DNA of 38,101 nucleotides, taken from assembly GCA_031363055.1 (NCBI GenBank), contig JANLTP010000129.1:1-38101 (forward strand), read 5' to 3'. Position 1 is the stretch's first letter. Each line of letters starts with the position of its first letter. Below are positions 1 to 7,722 of the stretch, piece by piece. A program made the position numbers and the translations under genes. The notes below the pieces were generated by a model, which was not told the origin of the DNA, searched no databases, and saw only the letters and a program-made list of their open reading frames with translations. The stretch comes from JANLTP01 sp031363055 (GTDB lineage Bacteria; Pseudomonadota; Gammaproteobacteria; Burkholderiales; Burkholderiaceae_E).

Positions 1-1
1 C

Positions 2-1015
2 CTGCAACAGATGTTCGACGAATTCGTCGACTTCCGGGCGCGTCGCTCGAACCGCCTGAAGCGATTGGTCAATCGACCGAATGTGCCGCGTGGCGTCTGG
101 TTACATGGCGGTGTTGGTCGCGGCAAGAGCTTTCTGATGGATTGTTTTTATACTGCCATTCCGGTCAAACGCAAGTTGCGCATTCATTTTCACGAATTCA
201 TGCGGGCGGTGCATCGTGAACTCGACGAACTCAAGGGACAGGTCGATCCGCTCGATGAAGCCGCCCGTCGCATCGCCTTGCGTTATCGATTGATCTGCTT
301 CGACGAGTTTCACGTTTCCGATATTGCCGATGCGATGATCCTTGAGCGCTTGATGCGCGCCCTGTTCGCGAACGGCACCACCTTTGTGATGACCTCGAAC
401 TACCGACCCGACGATCTGTATCCGGATGGTCTGCACCGCGATCGGTTGCAACCGGCCATTGAGTTGATCAATGAAAATGTCGATGTCATTACGGTCGACG
501 CCGGTGTCGATTATCGGCGCCGCGCGATGGAGATGGTGCAGGTTTATCACACACCGCTCGGTGAAGCGGCGAGGAGCGCGATGCAGACCGCCTTTGACGT
601 ACTGGCCGATATCGGTCATAAGGGCGGCGACATCGTGATTGCCGGCCGATCACTCGCTGTCCTGAGGAGTGCCGGCGGTGTTATCTGGTTTGATTTTGCA
701 ACGCTGTGTGGCGGCCCGCGATCACAAATTGACTACCTCGAGATTGCCAGCCGTTTTCACACGGTCTTTTTGTCGGGTATTCCCAGGATGTCCGCAGCCC
801 AGTCATCGGAAGCACGACGATTTGTATGGCTGATCGATGTGTTCTACGATCAGGGCATCAAGTTGGTTATGTCGGCCGAATGTCCGCCCGAGCAACTATA
901 TGTGAATGGCGCCATGTCAGGTGAATTTCATCGTACCGTCAGCCGTATTCTCGAGATGCAGTCCAAGGCATACCTGGCCGCGCCGCGCCGAACGGTGGTC
1001 AGCCGGATTAGTTGA
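2..1015 (+). CDS. zapE: Cell division protein ZapE (AFG1-like ATPase), 5'-truncated by window edge
   Basis: ZapE is a P-loop ATPase that acts at the Z-ring during division and under stress (known for the E. coli protein). The Walker A motif GGVGRGKS lies at residues 33-40 counted from the first internal ATG (base 11). A Walker B-like stretch CFDEFHVSD follows near residue 97, then the family block NVDVITVDAGVDYRRR. The C-terminus (EARRFVWLIDVFYDQGIKLV, then SRILEMQS) is typical and complete. In E. coli ZapE the Walker A is near residue 84, so about 50 N-terminal residues lie left of the window. The frame is open to base 2 (CTG CAA CAG), so the ATG at 11 is internal and not the start. The stop codon is the beginning of a 13-bp tandem repeat array. 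Identification is firm; the true start is not visible. Confidence 0.93.
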   Translation: MQQMFDEFVDFRARRSNRLKRLVNRPNVPRGVWLHGGVGRGKSFLMDCFYTAIPVKRKLRIHFHEFMRAVHRELDELKGQVDPLDEAARRIALRYRLICFDEFHVSDIADAMILERLMRALFANGTTFVMTSNYRPDDLYPDGLHRDRLQPAIELINENVDVITVDAGVDYRRRAMEMVQVYHTPLGEAARSAMQTAFDVLADIGHKGGDIVIAGRSLAVLRSAGGVIWFDFATLCGGPRSQIDYLEIASRFHTVFLSGIPRMSAAQSSEARRFVWLIDVFYDQGIKLVMSAECPPEQLYVNGAMSGEFHRTVSRILEMQSKAYLAAPRRTVVSRIS

Positions 1016-1075
1016 ACGAATCAGCCGCACGAACAAGTTAAATGAATCAGTTAAATGAATCAGTTGAGCGACTTT
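1011..1075. repeat. Degenerate 13-bp tandem repeat array at the zapE stop
   Basis: Five consecutive 13-bp units are visible. Units 3 and 4 (1037-1049 and 1050-1062) are identical: GTTAAATGAATCA. Unit 1 (GTTGAACGAATCA, 1011-1023) differs at two bases; units 2 (1024-1036) and 5 (1063-1075) are more diverged. The array includes the zapE stop codon (1013-1015), fills the spacer, and runs through the first possible start codon of the next gene (1055). The period is not a multiple of three. Confidence 0.8.
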
Positions 1076-1750
1076 GAGAATTCGATGCGAGATGTCCTTC
1101 TTCTGAAAACTGTCCGCTACCTGGTTGCTCTGGTTACTCTGGTAGTTTTTGTTGCGCCGTTTGGTTGGCCACCGAGCGCTTCGTCGACTGCCAATGAACC
1201 GATTCTAAGTAACTATTCGATTGCCTCGATTACTGACCCCGATCGCGCACGTGCTGCCTTGTCAGCCACCGCCGAGGCTCGCGGCAGCTATCTGGAGCTG
1301 TGGCAGGCACAGCACAATGAGTGTCGCCAGCGAATTGCGGTTACCCGCTGCCAGAGCCAGTTAAAGGCCGAACGACAGGCCTACGAATCGAAAATCGGCG
1401 CCATTGATGTGCACGCCCGACAGGTCATCCGAAACGCCGCCTTGACCGAGCGTAACGCTGCCGAGGCTCGAAACAGCATTCAGCCCGCTCGGCAGGGGGC
1501 GGCACAAGGCCCATCGGAAAAGACCAGTTCGCCGGCAACGCCGAACGCCGATCCACAAAGCCAGCGGGCGGCGCAACAGCAAGCGCGGATCAGCCAGCAT
1601 GAAGCCGCACTGGACAGGCAAAAGCAGGCCGGCATTGCCGAATCGAAGCAACGTCAGGAACGTGTGGCCGATCTTGAGCGCCGCAGGACCGAACAGTTAC
1701 GCAAAATCGCCGAGGGCCGCAAAAAGGCTGCACGCAAGAACGAGAGCTAA
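1055..1750 (+). CDS. Hypothetical membrane-anchored coiled-coil protein
   Basis: I do not recognise a named family. From the ATG at 1055 the product has 231 residues. A hydrophobic segment at about residues 17-37 (VRYLVALVTLVVFVAPFGW) looks like a signal anchor. The rest is very rich in Gln, Ala, Arg and Glu, with long helical or coiled-coil runs at about 90-150 and 170-230, ending in a basic tail (GRKKAARKNES). Two cysteines about ten residues apart (NECRQ...TRCQSQ) just after the anchor could form a periplasmic disulfide; betaproteobacteria carry similar Cys-pair, Arg/Glu-rich proteins of unknown role (from memory, not searched). Neither start has a strong Shine-Dalgarno: 1055 lies inside the tandem repeat, and the ATG at 1085 (MRDVLLLK) is a good alternative, preceded by GAG. 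The last 4 bases overlap the convergent phosphatase gene. Confidence 0.65.
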   Translation: MNQLSDFENSMRDVLLLKTVRYLVALVTLVVFVAPFGWPPSASSTANEPILSNYSIASITDPDRARAALSATAEARGSYLELWQAQHNECRQRIAVTRCQSQLKAERQAYESKIGAIDVHARQVIRNAALTERNAAEARNSIQPARQGAAQGPSEKTSSPATPNADPQSQRAAQQQARISQHEAALDRQKQAGIAESKQRQERVADLERRRTEQLRKIAEGRKKAARKNES

Positions 1751-2565
1751 CTTATGTTCCGTGCTGCCTTGGCGCTTTGTCCCGGTGGCCCGGACATTCT
1801 GAGCAAGATCAACGAGCAATTATCGCCCTGTCCGTTGGCGCGCGTGCGGGCACGGCTGATCAGGGTTTCGGCGGCCTCGCGCAGTGGCATGCTCTCAATG
1901 ACGAGCACAATTTCACCGGCGTGAAAGTAGTTCCAGAGCCCGTCCGAGCACAATAAAAAGGTGTCGCCAGCCTGCGGATCAGGCAGACTGCCCAAGGTCG
2001 CCACCGGATCGCGCCGGCCACCCAGCGCATTGACCAGCGCGTTGGCCGACGGATGCAGTCGGGCCCGATCGGCGCTGATTTTTCGAAGCTGCACCAGCTC
2101 TTGGAACAAGGTGTGATCCGAGGTGCAATGCAGCAGCTTGCGATCGCGAATGTGATAGATACGGCTGTCGCCGACATGGCACCAATCGATGCGATCGGGT
2201 TGCAACAACACGGCCGCAAATGTGCTGTGCGGATCCAGCCCCGAAGTCATGCCCGTCAGCCGCAGTATGGTGTGTACTTCGCTGACCAAGGCGTTGAAAA
2301 ACGGTTCGATAGCGTTGGTTCTGGAGAATTCGTCGAAGCGCAATTTTGAGGTCAGAACGACGTTCTCGGCAGCCAGTGCACCGCCACTTTTCCCGCCCAT
2401 GCCGTCGGCCAAAACGCCCAGAGCACAGCCAGGAGCGTTTGGGCTGGTTAGAATGGCAATACGGTCTTGCTGCTCGGAACGATCGCCTTTGTCCTGAGCA
2501 GTAAAACCAGTAAACACCAGTCCGGCGGGTGTAATCCGAGCGGACGATTGAACGGCATGTGACAT
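1747..2565 (-). CDS. PP2C-family protein serine/threonine phosphatase
   Basis: A 272-residue metal-dependent (PPM/PP2C, Stp1-like) phosphatase expected to dephosphorylate Ser/Thr in cytoplasmic proteins. All core motifs are present in order: GDRSEQQDR (metal Asp34), LADGMGGKSGG (Asp54), HVGDSRIY, TSDHTLFQEL, LCSDGLWNYF and GQGDNCSL near the C-terminus, so it should be active. There is no transmembrane segment or extra domain. No partner kinase is encoded in this window, so its substrate cannot be inferred. The start ATG at 2565 has no Shine-Dalgarno but is preceded by AATAAT with a 7-nt gap, a possible leaderless arrangement. The stop overlaps the convergent upstream gene by 4 bases. Confidence 0.93.
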   Translation of the reverse strand: MSHAVQSSARITPAGLVFTGFTAQDKGDRSEQQDRIAILTSPNAPGCALGVLADGMGGKSGGALAAENVVLTSKLRFDEFSRTNAIEPFFNALVSEVHTILRLTGMTSGLDPHSTFAAVLLQPDRIDWCHVGDSRIYHIRDRKLLHCTSDHTLFQELVQLRKISADRARLHPSANALVNALGGRRDPVATLGSLPDPQAGDTFLLCSDGLWNYFHAGEIVLVIESMPLREAAETLISRARTRANGQGDNCSLILLRMSGPPGQSAKAARNIS

Positions 2566-2572
2566 GTGAACT

Positions 2573-2578
2573 ATTATT
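2573..2578 (-). promoter_or_regulatory. Candidate -10 (AATAAT) 7 nt before the PP2C start
   Basis: On the minus strand AATAAT (5/6 to TATAAT) ends 7 nt before the ATG at 2565. No purine-rich ribosome binding site lies between them. No good -35 is visible. If used, transcription would start at or next to the ATG. Confidence 0.35.
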
Positions 2579-2634
2579 TCATGCTGAATCTTCCATCCTG
2601 ATACCGTTCATCTGAAGATGCCGAGCACTCAACC

Positions 2635-2835
2635 ATGTCTGACGAGGAAAACATAAAACGCAGAATTGCCGAGCTCCAGCTCGAGCATCGTGGACTTGAC
2701 GCCATGATTGGACTTGTCGTCGATCCGGGCAGCTTTGATGAACTGCAATTACGGCGTCTTAAAAAGCGCAAATTGCAGATCAAGGACACCATTTTTCTGC
2801 TTCAGATGCAACTGGTTCCGGACATTCCGGCCTGA
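2635..2835 (+). CDS. YdcH family (DUF465) small protein
   Basis: A 66-residue protein matching the YdcH/DUF465 pattern: an N-terminal helix with IKRRIAELQLEHRGLDAMI, then a loop with DPGSFDELQL, then the hallmark basic stretch RRLKKRKLQIKDTIF. It is probably a small helical hairpin; its biochemical function is unknown. A GAG about 9 nt upstream is the only RBS hint. Its stop TGA shares one base with the start of the helicase gene (TGATG), so the two are translationally coupled. Confidence 0.88.
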   Translation: MSDEENIKRRIAELQLEHRGLDAMIGLVVDPGSFDELQLRRLKKRKLQIKDTIFLLQMQLVPDIPA

Positions 2836-4862
2836 TGCATCAACAGGTTGTCAAAGCACTCAGCCAAGGCGGATCCCTGGCACGCGCCAATGCTCGCTTT
2901 GTACCGCGCTTGGCGCAGCAGGAGTTGGCGGTCGCGGTCGCCAACGCCATTGCCACGAGCGGCTTGCTGGTCGCCGAAGCGGGCACCGGTACCGGCAAAA
3001 CATTTGCCTATCTGATCCCGGCGCTGCTCTGCGCCGGCAAGGTTTTGATTGCAACCGGCACACGCAACTTGCAGGATCAGCTCTTTGACCGCGACCTTCC
3101 GCAAGTCCGGGACGCATTAGGGGTGGCTGCCTCGGTGGCTTTGCTGAAAGGGCGCAGCAACTACGTTTGTCACTATCATCTGGCGCGTAATTTACAGGAT
3201 GGCCGCTTCGCGAGTCGCGCTGATATCGCCGATCTGAAGCGCATTGAACAGTTCTCACGGCTCTCGAGCTCAGGTGATCGTAGCGGCTTGCCGCTAGTCG
3301 CCGAAGATGCTCCGGCGTGGTCACAGGCGGTCTCGACACGCGAAAACTGTTTGGGCTCGGAGTGCCCGGATCATGGCCGATGCTTTGTAGTCAAGGCACG
3401 TCAACAAGCGCAACAGGCCGACATCGTGGTCGTGAATCACCATCTGTTTTGCGCCGATCTGGCCTTGCGCGATGAAGGCATTGCCGAACTGCTGCCCGAC
3501 GTTGCAGCGGTCATTTTTGACGAGGCGCATCAGCTCGCCGAGGTCGCCACGCAGTTCCTCGGCGAATCAGTTTCCAGTCGTCAGATCATCGAGTTCGGTC
3601 GCGATTGTTTGCGCTTCGGTCTGGCCAACGCTGCCGACGCGGCCGATTGGGTCTCACTATCGTCGGCGCTTGAGCAAGTAGTGCGCGAGTTGCGTCTGGC
3701 CGCAGGAACGCCCAGACGTATCGACGAGGCCGATCTGCGCGCGCATCATGATCTTCACGAATGCATACGGCAATGCGCCAAGGCGATTGGAATATTGGGT
3801 CTGCACCTGGATCAGGCCGCAGCGCGCAGCCCCGATCTCGCGCGTTGTGCGCAGCGCGCCAGTGAAATCGAACAACGCCTGAGCGCCTGGATCATTTACC
3901 TGACCGAACAGGGCAGTGCGAGCAGTGCAAAATCGGCCACCGAACAGCCGAACCCGGTTGGCGAGGAAAAAGTCTTTTGGGCCGAAGTGAATCAGAGCGG
4001 CTGTACCTTGAATGCGACGCCGTTATCGGTTGCCGCACCCCTTCAGAAGCATTTAGGTCAGAGGCCCTGCGCTTATATTTTTCTATCCGCTACCTTGTCG
4101 GTGTCTGGCAGCCTCGATCATTTCGCCAGCAGTCTCGGGCTGATGAGCGCCGACAAGAAGATCTGGCCGAGTCCGTTTGATTACCCGCGTAACGGACTGC
4201 TGTATGTGCCGCAAAGGTTGGCGTTGCCTTCGTCCGAAGCGTTTGCCGAGCAATTGATCGAGGCGGCTTGGCCGGTGCTCAAGGCGAATCGAGGTCGTGC
4301 GTTCGTTTTATGTACAACCCTCCGAATGGTCGAGCGACTGAGCCAATTGCTGCAACTTCGCCTCGAGACCGAAGAGCCGACCTTTCTGTTGCTGATTCAA
4401 GGCAAGTCGACTCGGGCAGAGTTGCTGAACCGTTTCCGAAGCGCCACCGCGCCCATACTGGTGGGTTCCGCCAGCTTCTGGGAGGGAGTAGATGTACCCG
4501 GCGAGCAACTCTCGGTGGTCATCGTAGACAAGTTGCCGTTTGCGCCGCCTGACGATCCCGTGTTGCGGGCGCGATCTGATCAGCTCAAGCGCGCCGGCAA
4601 GGATGCTTTCCGTGAATTGCACTTGCCAGCGGCCGCGATGAGTCTCAAACAGGGCGCTGGCCGGTTGATTCGCTCAGAGCACGATTACGGCGTGTTAATG
4701 GTCGGCGATGTCCGATTGGCTGATAAGGCGTACGGGCGATCGCTGCTCAAGAGCCTGCCGCCGTTTGCGCGTACGCGAGACCTTCAAGCGGTGCTGGAAT
4801 TCGTCAAACAGCGCTCGAAGTCTGGTCAAGTTATCCTTAATGCTGAAGTACCACTGACGTAA
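2835..4862 (+). CDS. yoaA: ATP-dependent DNA helicase YoaA (DinG/XPD-like, Fe-S)
   Basis: A 675-residue superfamily 2 helicase of the XPD/DinG group. It resembles E. coli YoaA through its whole length; YoaA acts in DNA damage tolerance with the polymerase III subunit HolC. Visible motifs: Walker A AGTGTGKT at 49-56; four cysteines for a 4Fe-4S cluster at 112, 172, 177 and 183 (VCHY, CLGSEC, GRCF); VVNHHLF near 199-205; DEAH at 229-232; FLSATLS; GSASFWEGVDVPGE; and the C-terminal LKQGAGRLIRSE arginine motif. Fusion to an exonuclease domain is absent. Coupled to the ydcH-like gene by TGATG. It converges on bamD with only 5 bases between the stops. Confidence 0.93.
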   Translation: MHQQVVKALSQGGSLARANARFVPRLAQQELAVAVANAIATSGLLVAEAGTGTGKTFAYLIPALLCAGKVLIATGTRNLQDQLFDRDLPQVRDALGVAASVALLKGRSNYVCHYHLARNLQDGRFASRADIADLKRIEQFSRLSSSGDRSGLPLVAEDAPAWSQAVSTRENCLGSECPDHGRCFVVKARQQAQQADIVVVNHHLFCADLALRDEGIAELLPDVAAVIFDEAHQLAEVATQFLGESVSSRQIIEFGRDCLRFGLANAADAADWVSLSSALEQVVRELRLAAGTPRRIDEADLRAHHDLHECIRQCAKAIGILGLHLDQAAARSPDLARCAQRASEIEQRLSAWIIYLTEQGSASSAKSATEQPNPVGEEKVFWAEVNQSGCTLNATPLSVAAPLQKHLGQRPCAYIFLSATLSVSGSLDHFASSLGLMSADKKIWPSPFDYPRNGLLYVPQRLALPSSEAFAEQLIEAAWPVLKANRGRAFVLCTTLRMVERLSQLLQLRLETEEPTFLLLIQGKSTRAELLNRFRSATAPILVGSASFWEGVDVPGEQLSVVIVDKLPFAPPDDPVLRARSDQLKRAGKDAFRELHLPAAAMSLKQGAGRLIRSEHDYGVLMVGDVRLADKAYGRSLLKSLPPFARTRDLQAVLEFVKQRSKSGQVILNAEVPLT

Positions 4863-4867
4863 CAGCG

Positions 4868-5677
4868 CTACCGCCAGAGCTGCCACCAACTGCGATCGTC
4901 GTTCTCGAATCCTCGTGCCAGCAAATCGCTGCTCGGGTAATTCAGCTTGAAGACGCGTTCTGTGTCGGAGCGCAGATCCGCCAGGCCGAGCTTGTCGTAG
5001 GACGCATACATGATGTAGAGCGCATCTTCGATGCTAGGTGTATCGCGATACTGTCGGACAACACTCTGCGCCCGGTTGGCAGCCGCGACAAACGCGCCTC
5101 GGCGGAAATAATATCGGGCGATCAACAATTCACCGCGTGCCATCGAGTTGACCAGATAACGCATCCGGGCAATTGAATCGGCGGCATATTTGCTGTCCGG
5201 CCAGCGCGTGGTCACTTCCTTGAAGGCGTCAAAGGCCTCGCGCGCTGCACGCAGATCGCGCTCAGACAGATCTTGTCCGCCCAGATTAGCCACCAGGCCT
5301 TGCTGCTCATTGAAGTTGATCAGCCCTTTCAAATAATAGACATAGTCCAGCGACGCGTGGTTGGGGTGAAGTTTCAGAAATCGCTCGACAGCCGCCAGGG
5401 CTAGCACCCGCTCGTTATCCTTGTATTGCGCATAGGCAAGATCGATCTGTGCCTGCTGCGCCCAGCGGCCGAACGGATAACGCGATTCGAGCTTCTCCAA
5501 CAACTTGATTGCCGCCGGCCAGTTGTTCGAGCTCATTTCGCCCTTGGCCTCGGCATATAATTTTTCAGGCGTCCAGCCCAAGGTGTTATCCAGCGCGTTC
5601 GTTGAGGTGCAAGCGGACGCAACGAGGACCAGCACGGCAAAACCGAGTACAGATAAATATCTACGCAACTGAATCAC
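4868..5677 (-). CDS. bamD: Outer membrane protein assembly factor BamD (lipoprotein)
   Basis: BamD is an essential lipoprotein of the BAM complex that inserts beta-barrel proteins into the outer membrane. I chose the GTG at 5677, preceded by GGGGA at good spacing, because it gives a short lipoprotein signal: basic start IQLRRY, a hydrophobic run, then VASA-C with lipidated Cys23. The frame stays open to an ATG at 5800, but that extension would put about 40 non-signal residues, partly encoded by tandem repeats, before the signal. The mature part has five TPR-like repeats, including YAEAKGEMSSNNWPAAIKLL and SRYPFGRWAQQAQIDLAYAQ, with the family block DYVYYLKGLINF. Length is 269 aa against 245 in E. 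coli. Divergent from rluD, as is usual in betaproteobacteria. Confidence 0.93.
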   Translation of the reverse strand: MIQLRRYLSVLGFAVLVLVASACTSTNALDNTLGWTPEKLYAEAKGEMSSNNWPAAIKLLEKLESRYPFGRWAQQAQIDLAYAQYKDNERVLALAAVERFLKLHPNHASLDYVYYLKGLINFNEQQGLVANLGGQDLSERDLRAAREAFDAFKEVTTRWPDSKYAADSIARMRYLVNSMARGELLIARYYFRRGAFVAAANRAQSVVRQYRDTPSIEDALYIMYASYDKLGLADLRSDTERVFKLNYPSSDLLARGFENDDRSWWQLWR

Positions 5678-5733
5678 CCAATCCCCGGGCAACAACACCC
5701 GGGCCTTCGACTTATATGAATGAACACACCGCT

Positions 5734-5817
5734 GACTGACGACATCATTGACTAACGACACCATTGACTGACGACACCTTGGACCGACAACAGACACCAT
5801 TGACCTACGACACCTTT
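5734..5817. repeat. Degenerate 16-bp tandem repeat between bamD and rluD
   Basis: Five units of about 16 bp, consensus GACTGACGACACCATT: 5734-5749, 5750-5765, 5766-5780, 5781-5801 (with a 5-base insertion) and 5802-5817. Units 1 and 2 differ at two bases. Most junctions create TTGACT or TTGACC, resembling a -35 box, so the array could carry several weak promoter halves. It occupies the divergent control region of two housekeeping genes. Confidence 0.75.
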
Positions 5818-5842
5818 GGCTGCTCGCACGGATGACTGACCT

Positions 5843-6850
5843 ATGACTGAATCACCCGAGCAGGATTATATAGAAGGTGAATGGGAGGACCCGGGTAGCG
5901 ATCCCGCAGTTCAGCGAATCGATTGTGCTGATGGCGCGGGCATGCGTCTTGATCAATTCCTGGCCAGCCGTTTGCCCGATATCTCGAGGACTCGCGTGCA
6001 GCGCTGGATCGAATTGGGATCAGTCTGGTGTGAATCACGGATCTTAAGCGCTAAAAGCCGGCTGCTCGGTACCGAAATCGCGTATGTCAAACCCTTGCCG
6101 CGCGAGGCCGATCAATCCTTTGTGGCCGACCCGGTTGCACTCGACGTCATTGCCGAAACCGAGCATTATCTGATCATCAATAAAGCTGCCGGTTTGGTCG
6201 TTCATCCTGGCGCGGGCAATTGGCGAAATACCTTGCTCAATGGACTTATCCATCGTTGGCCCGCGCAGGCCTTATTGCCTCGTGCCGGCATCGTTCACCG
6301 TCTGGACAAGGACACCAGTGGACTGCTGGTGGTCGCGCGCAGTGAATTGGCGCGCCAGTCGTTCACCGATCAGCTCAAGGAGCGCAGGATGTCGCGCCGC
6401 TATTTGACTCTGGCTCACGGCCGGATTGCGTCAGCCGGCTCGGTTGACGCGCCGATCGGTCGTGACCCGGCGCTACGAACCCGCATGGCGGTGGTGCGGG
6501 CCAGCTACGGCAAGCCGGCGCTGACGCACTACTTGCCGCTGGCGCAGGGAATGCTCGAAGCCCAAATGATCAGTCTTCTGGAGTGTCGTTTGCAGACCGG
6601 CCGAACTCATCAAATCCGGGTGCACCTCGCGCACATCAAACATCCGATTCTGGGTGACGCCCTCTATGGCGGCACCCGTCTCGCTATCGACCGGCAAGCG
6701 CTCCATGCTTACCGCCTCGGTATCGCCGACCCGGTGGATTCTAGCCATAAATCCTGGAGAATCGCACCGCCGAACGATTTCACTCTCGCCGCACAAGCCT
6801 GTGGCATCGACCTCGATGCGGGCCTGCGTGTGGTGAACGATCATGCCTAG
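5843..6850 (+). CDS. rluD: 23S rRNA pseudouridine synthase RluD
   Basis: RluD converts uridines 1911, 1915 and 1917 of helix 69 of 23S rRNA to pseudouridine (E. coli numbering). The 335-residue product has an N-terminal S4-like RNA-binding domain (MRLDQFLASRLPDISRTRVQ, about residues 34-95). The RluA-type catalytic domain carries HRLDKDTSGLLVV, with catalytic Asp155. The later motifs are RRYLTLAHG, CRLQTGRTHQIRVHLA and HPILGDALYGG. Its 3' end overlaps pgeF by 8 bases, so the two are probably translated together. No strong SD is visible before the ATG. Confidence 0.94.
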   Translation: MTESPEQDYIEGEWEDPGSDPAVQRIDCADGAGMRLDQFLASRLPDISRTRVQRWIELGSVWCESRILSAKSRLLGTEIAYVKPLPREADQSFVADPVALDVIAETEHYLIINKAAGLVVHPGAGNWRNTLLNGLIHRWPAQALLPRAGIVHRLDKDTSGLLVVARSELARQSFTDQLKERRMSRRYLTLAHGRIASAGSVDAPIGRDPALRTRMAVVRASYGKPALTHYLPLAQGMLEAQMISLLECRLQTGRTHQIRVHLAHIKHPILGDALYGGTRLAIDRQALHAYRLGIADPVDSSHKSWRIAPPNDFTLAAQACGIDLDAGLRVVNDHA

Positions 6851-7709
6851 CCGAGTGCGGGCCGATTGGGCCGCACCAGCGCACATACACGCCTTGACGA
6901 CCTGCCGGGCAGGTGGAGTCAGCCGCGCGCCATACGGTAGCGCCTCAGACGGTAGCGCCTCAGACGGTAGCGCCTCAGACGGTAGCGCCTCAGACGGTGG
7001 CGCCTCAGACGGTGGCGCATCACCGGCGCAGCGGTCCGGGTTGAATCTGGGATACACCAGTGGCGACGATCCGGATCGAGTCCGTGAAAATCGGCAGATC
7101 CTCAGGCGTGTGCTGCCGGCCGAGCCGCATTGGCTGCATCAAGTCCATGGCCGAGAGGTGCTCGAGTTCGACTCGGCTTCGCCGCCTTTGACCGTTACGC
7201 AACAGCGTAGTCCCGTCAATGTCGCCGATGCGGCCATCACGATGCAGGCGTCGGTCGTGCTTTGCGTGCTGAGCGCCGACTGTCTGCCGATCTTCATGTG
7301 CAATCGGGAAGGTGATGCGATCGGAATCTGCCATGCTGGCTGGCGCGGATTGGCGGCTGGTGTCATCGAGGCAAGCGCCTTGAAACTGCAGCAACGCCGG
7401 CCGGCCAGCGCTGGCTGGATCGCCCATCTGGGGCCGGCGATCGGCGCGGCCGCCTTCGAGGTCGGTGATGACGTGCGCTCGGCTTTTTGCGATCTGCACG
7501 CTGCCGACGCCCAGTATTTTGTACCGACTACGGAGGCCGGCAAGTACCTCGCCGATCTGTACAAAATTGCCTCGCGTCGATTACACGCGGCTGGTTTTCA
7601 AACGATAAGCGGTGGTGCATACTGTACCGTCCGCGACGAACAGCACTTCTATTCATATCGTCGCGATCGACAGACGGGCCGGATGGCTTCACTGATCTGG
7701 ATTCAGTAA
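6843..7709 (+). CDS. pgeF: PgeF/YfiH laccase-domain protein with repeat-expanded loop
   Basis: PgeF (YfiH) family proteins have been described as peptidoglycan editing factors and as purine nucleoside phosphorylase / adenosine deaminase-like enzymes. The zinc-site residues are all present: His102 in HQVHG, Cys147 in SADCLPIF, and His164 in CHAGWRG. Other family blocks are GLNLGYTSGDDPDRVRENR, AHLGPAIGAAAFEVG and SGGAYCTVRDEQHFYSYRRD. About 30 extra residues, a GSASD/GGASD repeat at about 32-60, sit where E. coli YfiH has only a short loop (PPYDSLNLG). GGTGA before the ATG and the overlap with rluD support this start. The catalytic core is intact, so the enzyme is probably functional. Confidence 0.92.
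   Translation: MPSRVRADWAAPAHIHALTTCRAGGVSRAPYGSASDGSASDGSASDGSASDGGASDGGASPAQRSGLNLGYTSGDDPDRVRENRQILRRVLPAEPHWLHQVHGREVLEFDSASPPLTVTQQRSPVNVADAAITMQASVVLCVLSADCLPIFMCNREGDAIGICHAGWRGLAAGVIEASALKLQQRRPASAGWIAHLGPAIGAAAFEVGDDVRSAFCDLHAADAQYFVPTTEAGKYLADLYKIASRRLHAAGFQTISGGAYCTVRDEQHFYSYRRDRQTGRMASLIWIQ
6936..7022 (+). repeat. 15-bp tandem repeat inside pgeF
   Basis: Nearly six copies of GGTAGCGCCTCAGAC. Copies 1-4 (6936-6995) are identical; copy 5 (6996-7010) has GGTGGC in place of GGTAGC; copy 6 (7011-7022) is partial with one more change. In frame it encodes GSASD x4, then GGASD. Near-identity at the DNA level suggests recent expansion and possible length variation between strains. Confidence 0.95.
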
Positions 7710-7722
7710 TGAGGAGATATTC

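Noticed and set aside
5678..5800. N-terminal extension of BamD to an upstream ATG
   Set aside because: It would precede the lipoprotein signal by about 40 residues and is partly encoded by tandem repeats; the GTG at 5677 has a good SD.
6473..7057. Minus-strand frame with Ser-Glu-Ala-Leu-Pro repeats
   Set aside because: Only the complement of the pgeF 15-bp repeat; both rluD and pgeF are intact on the plus strand.
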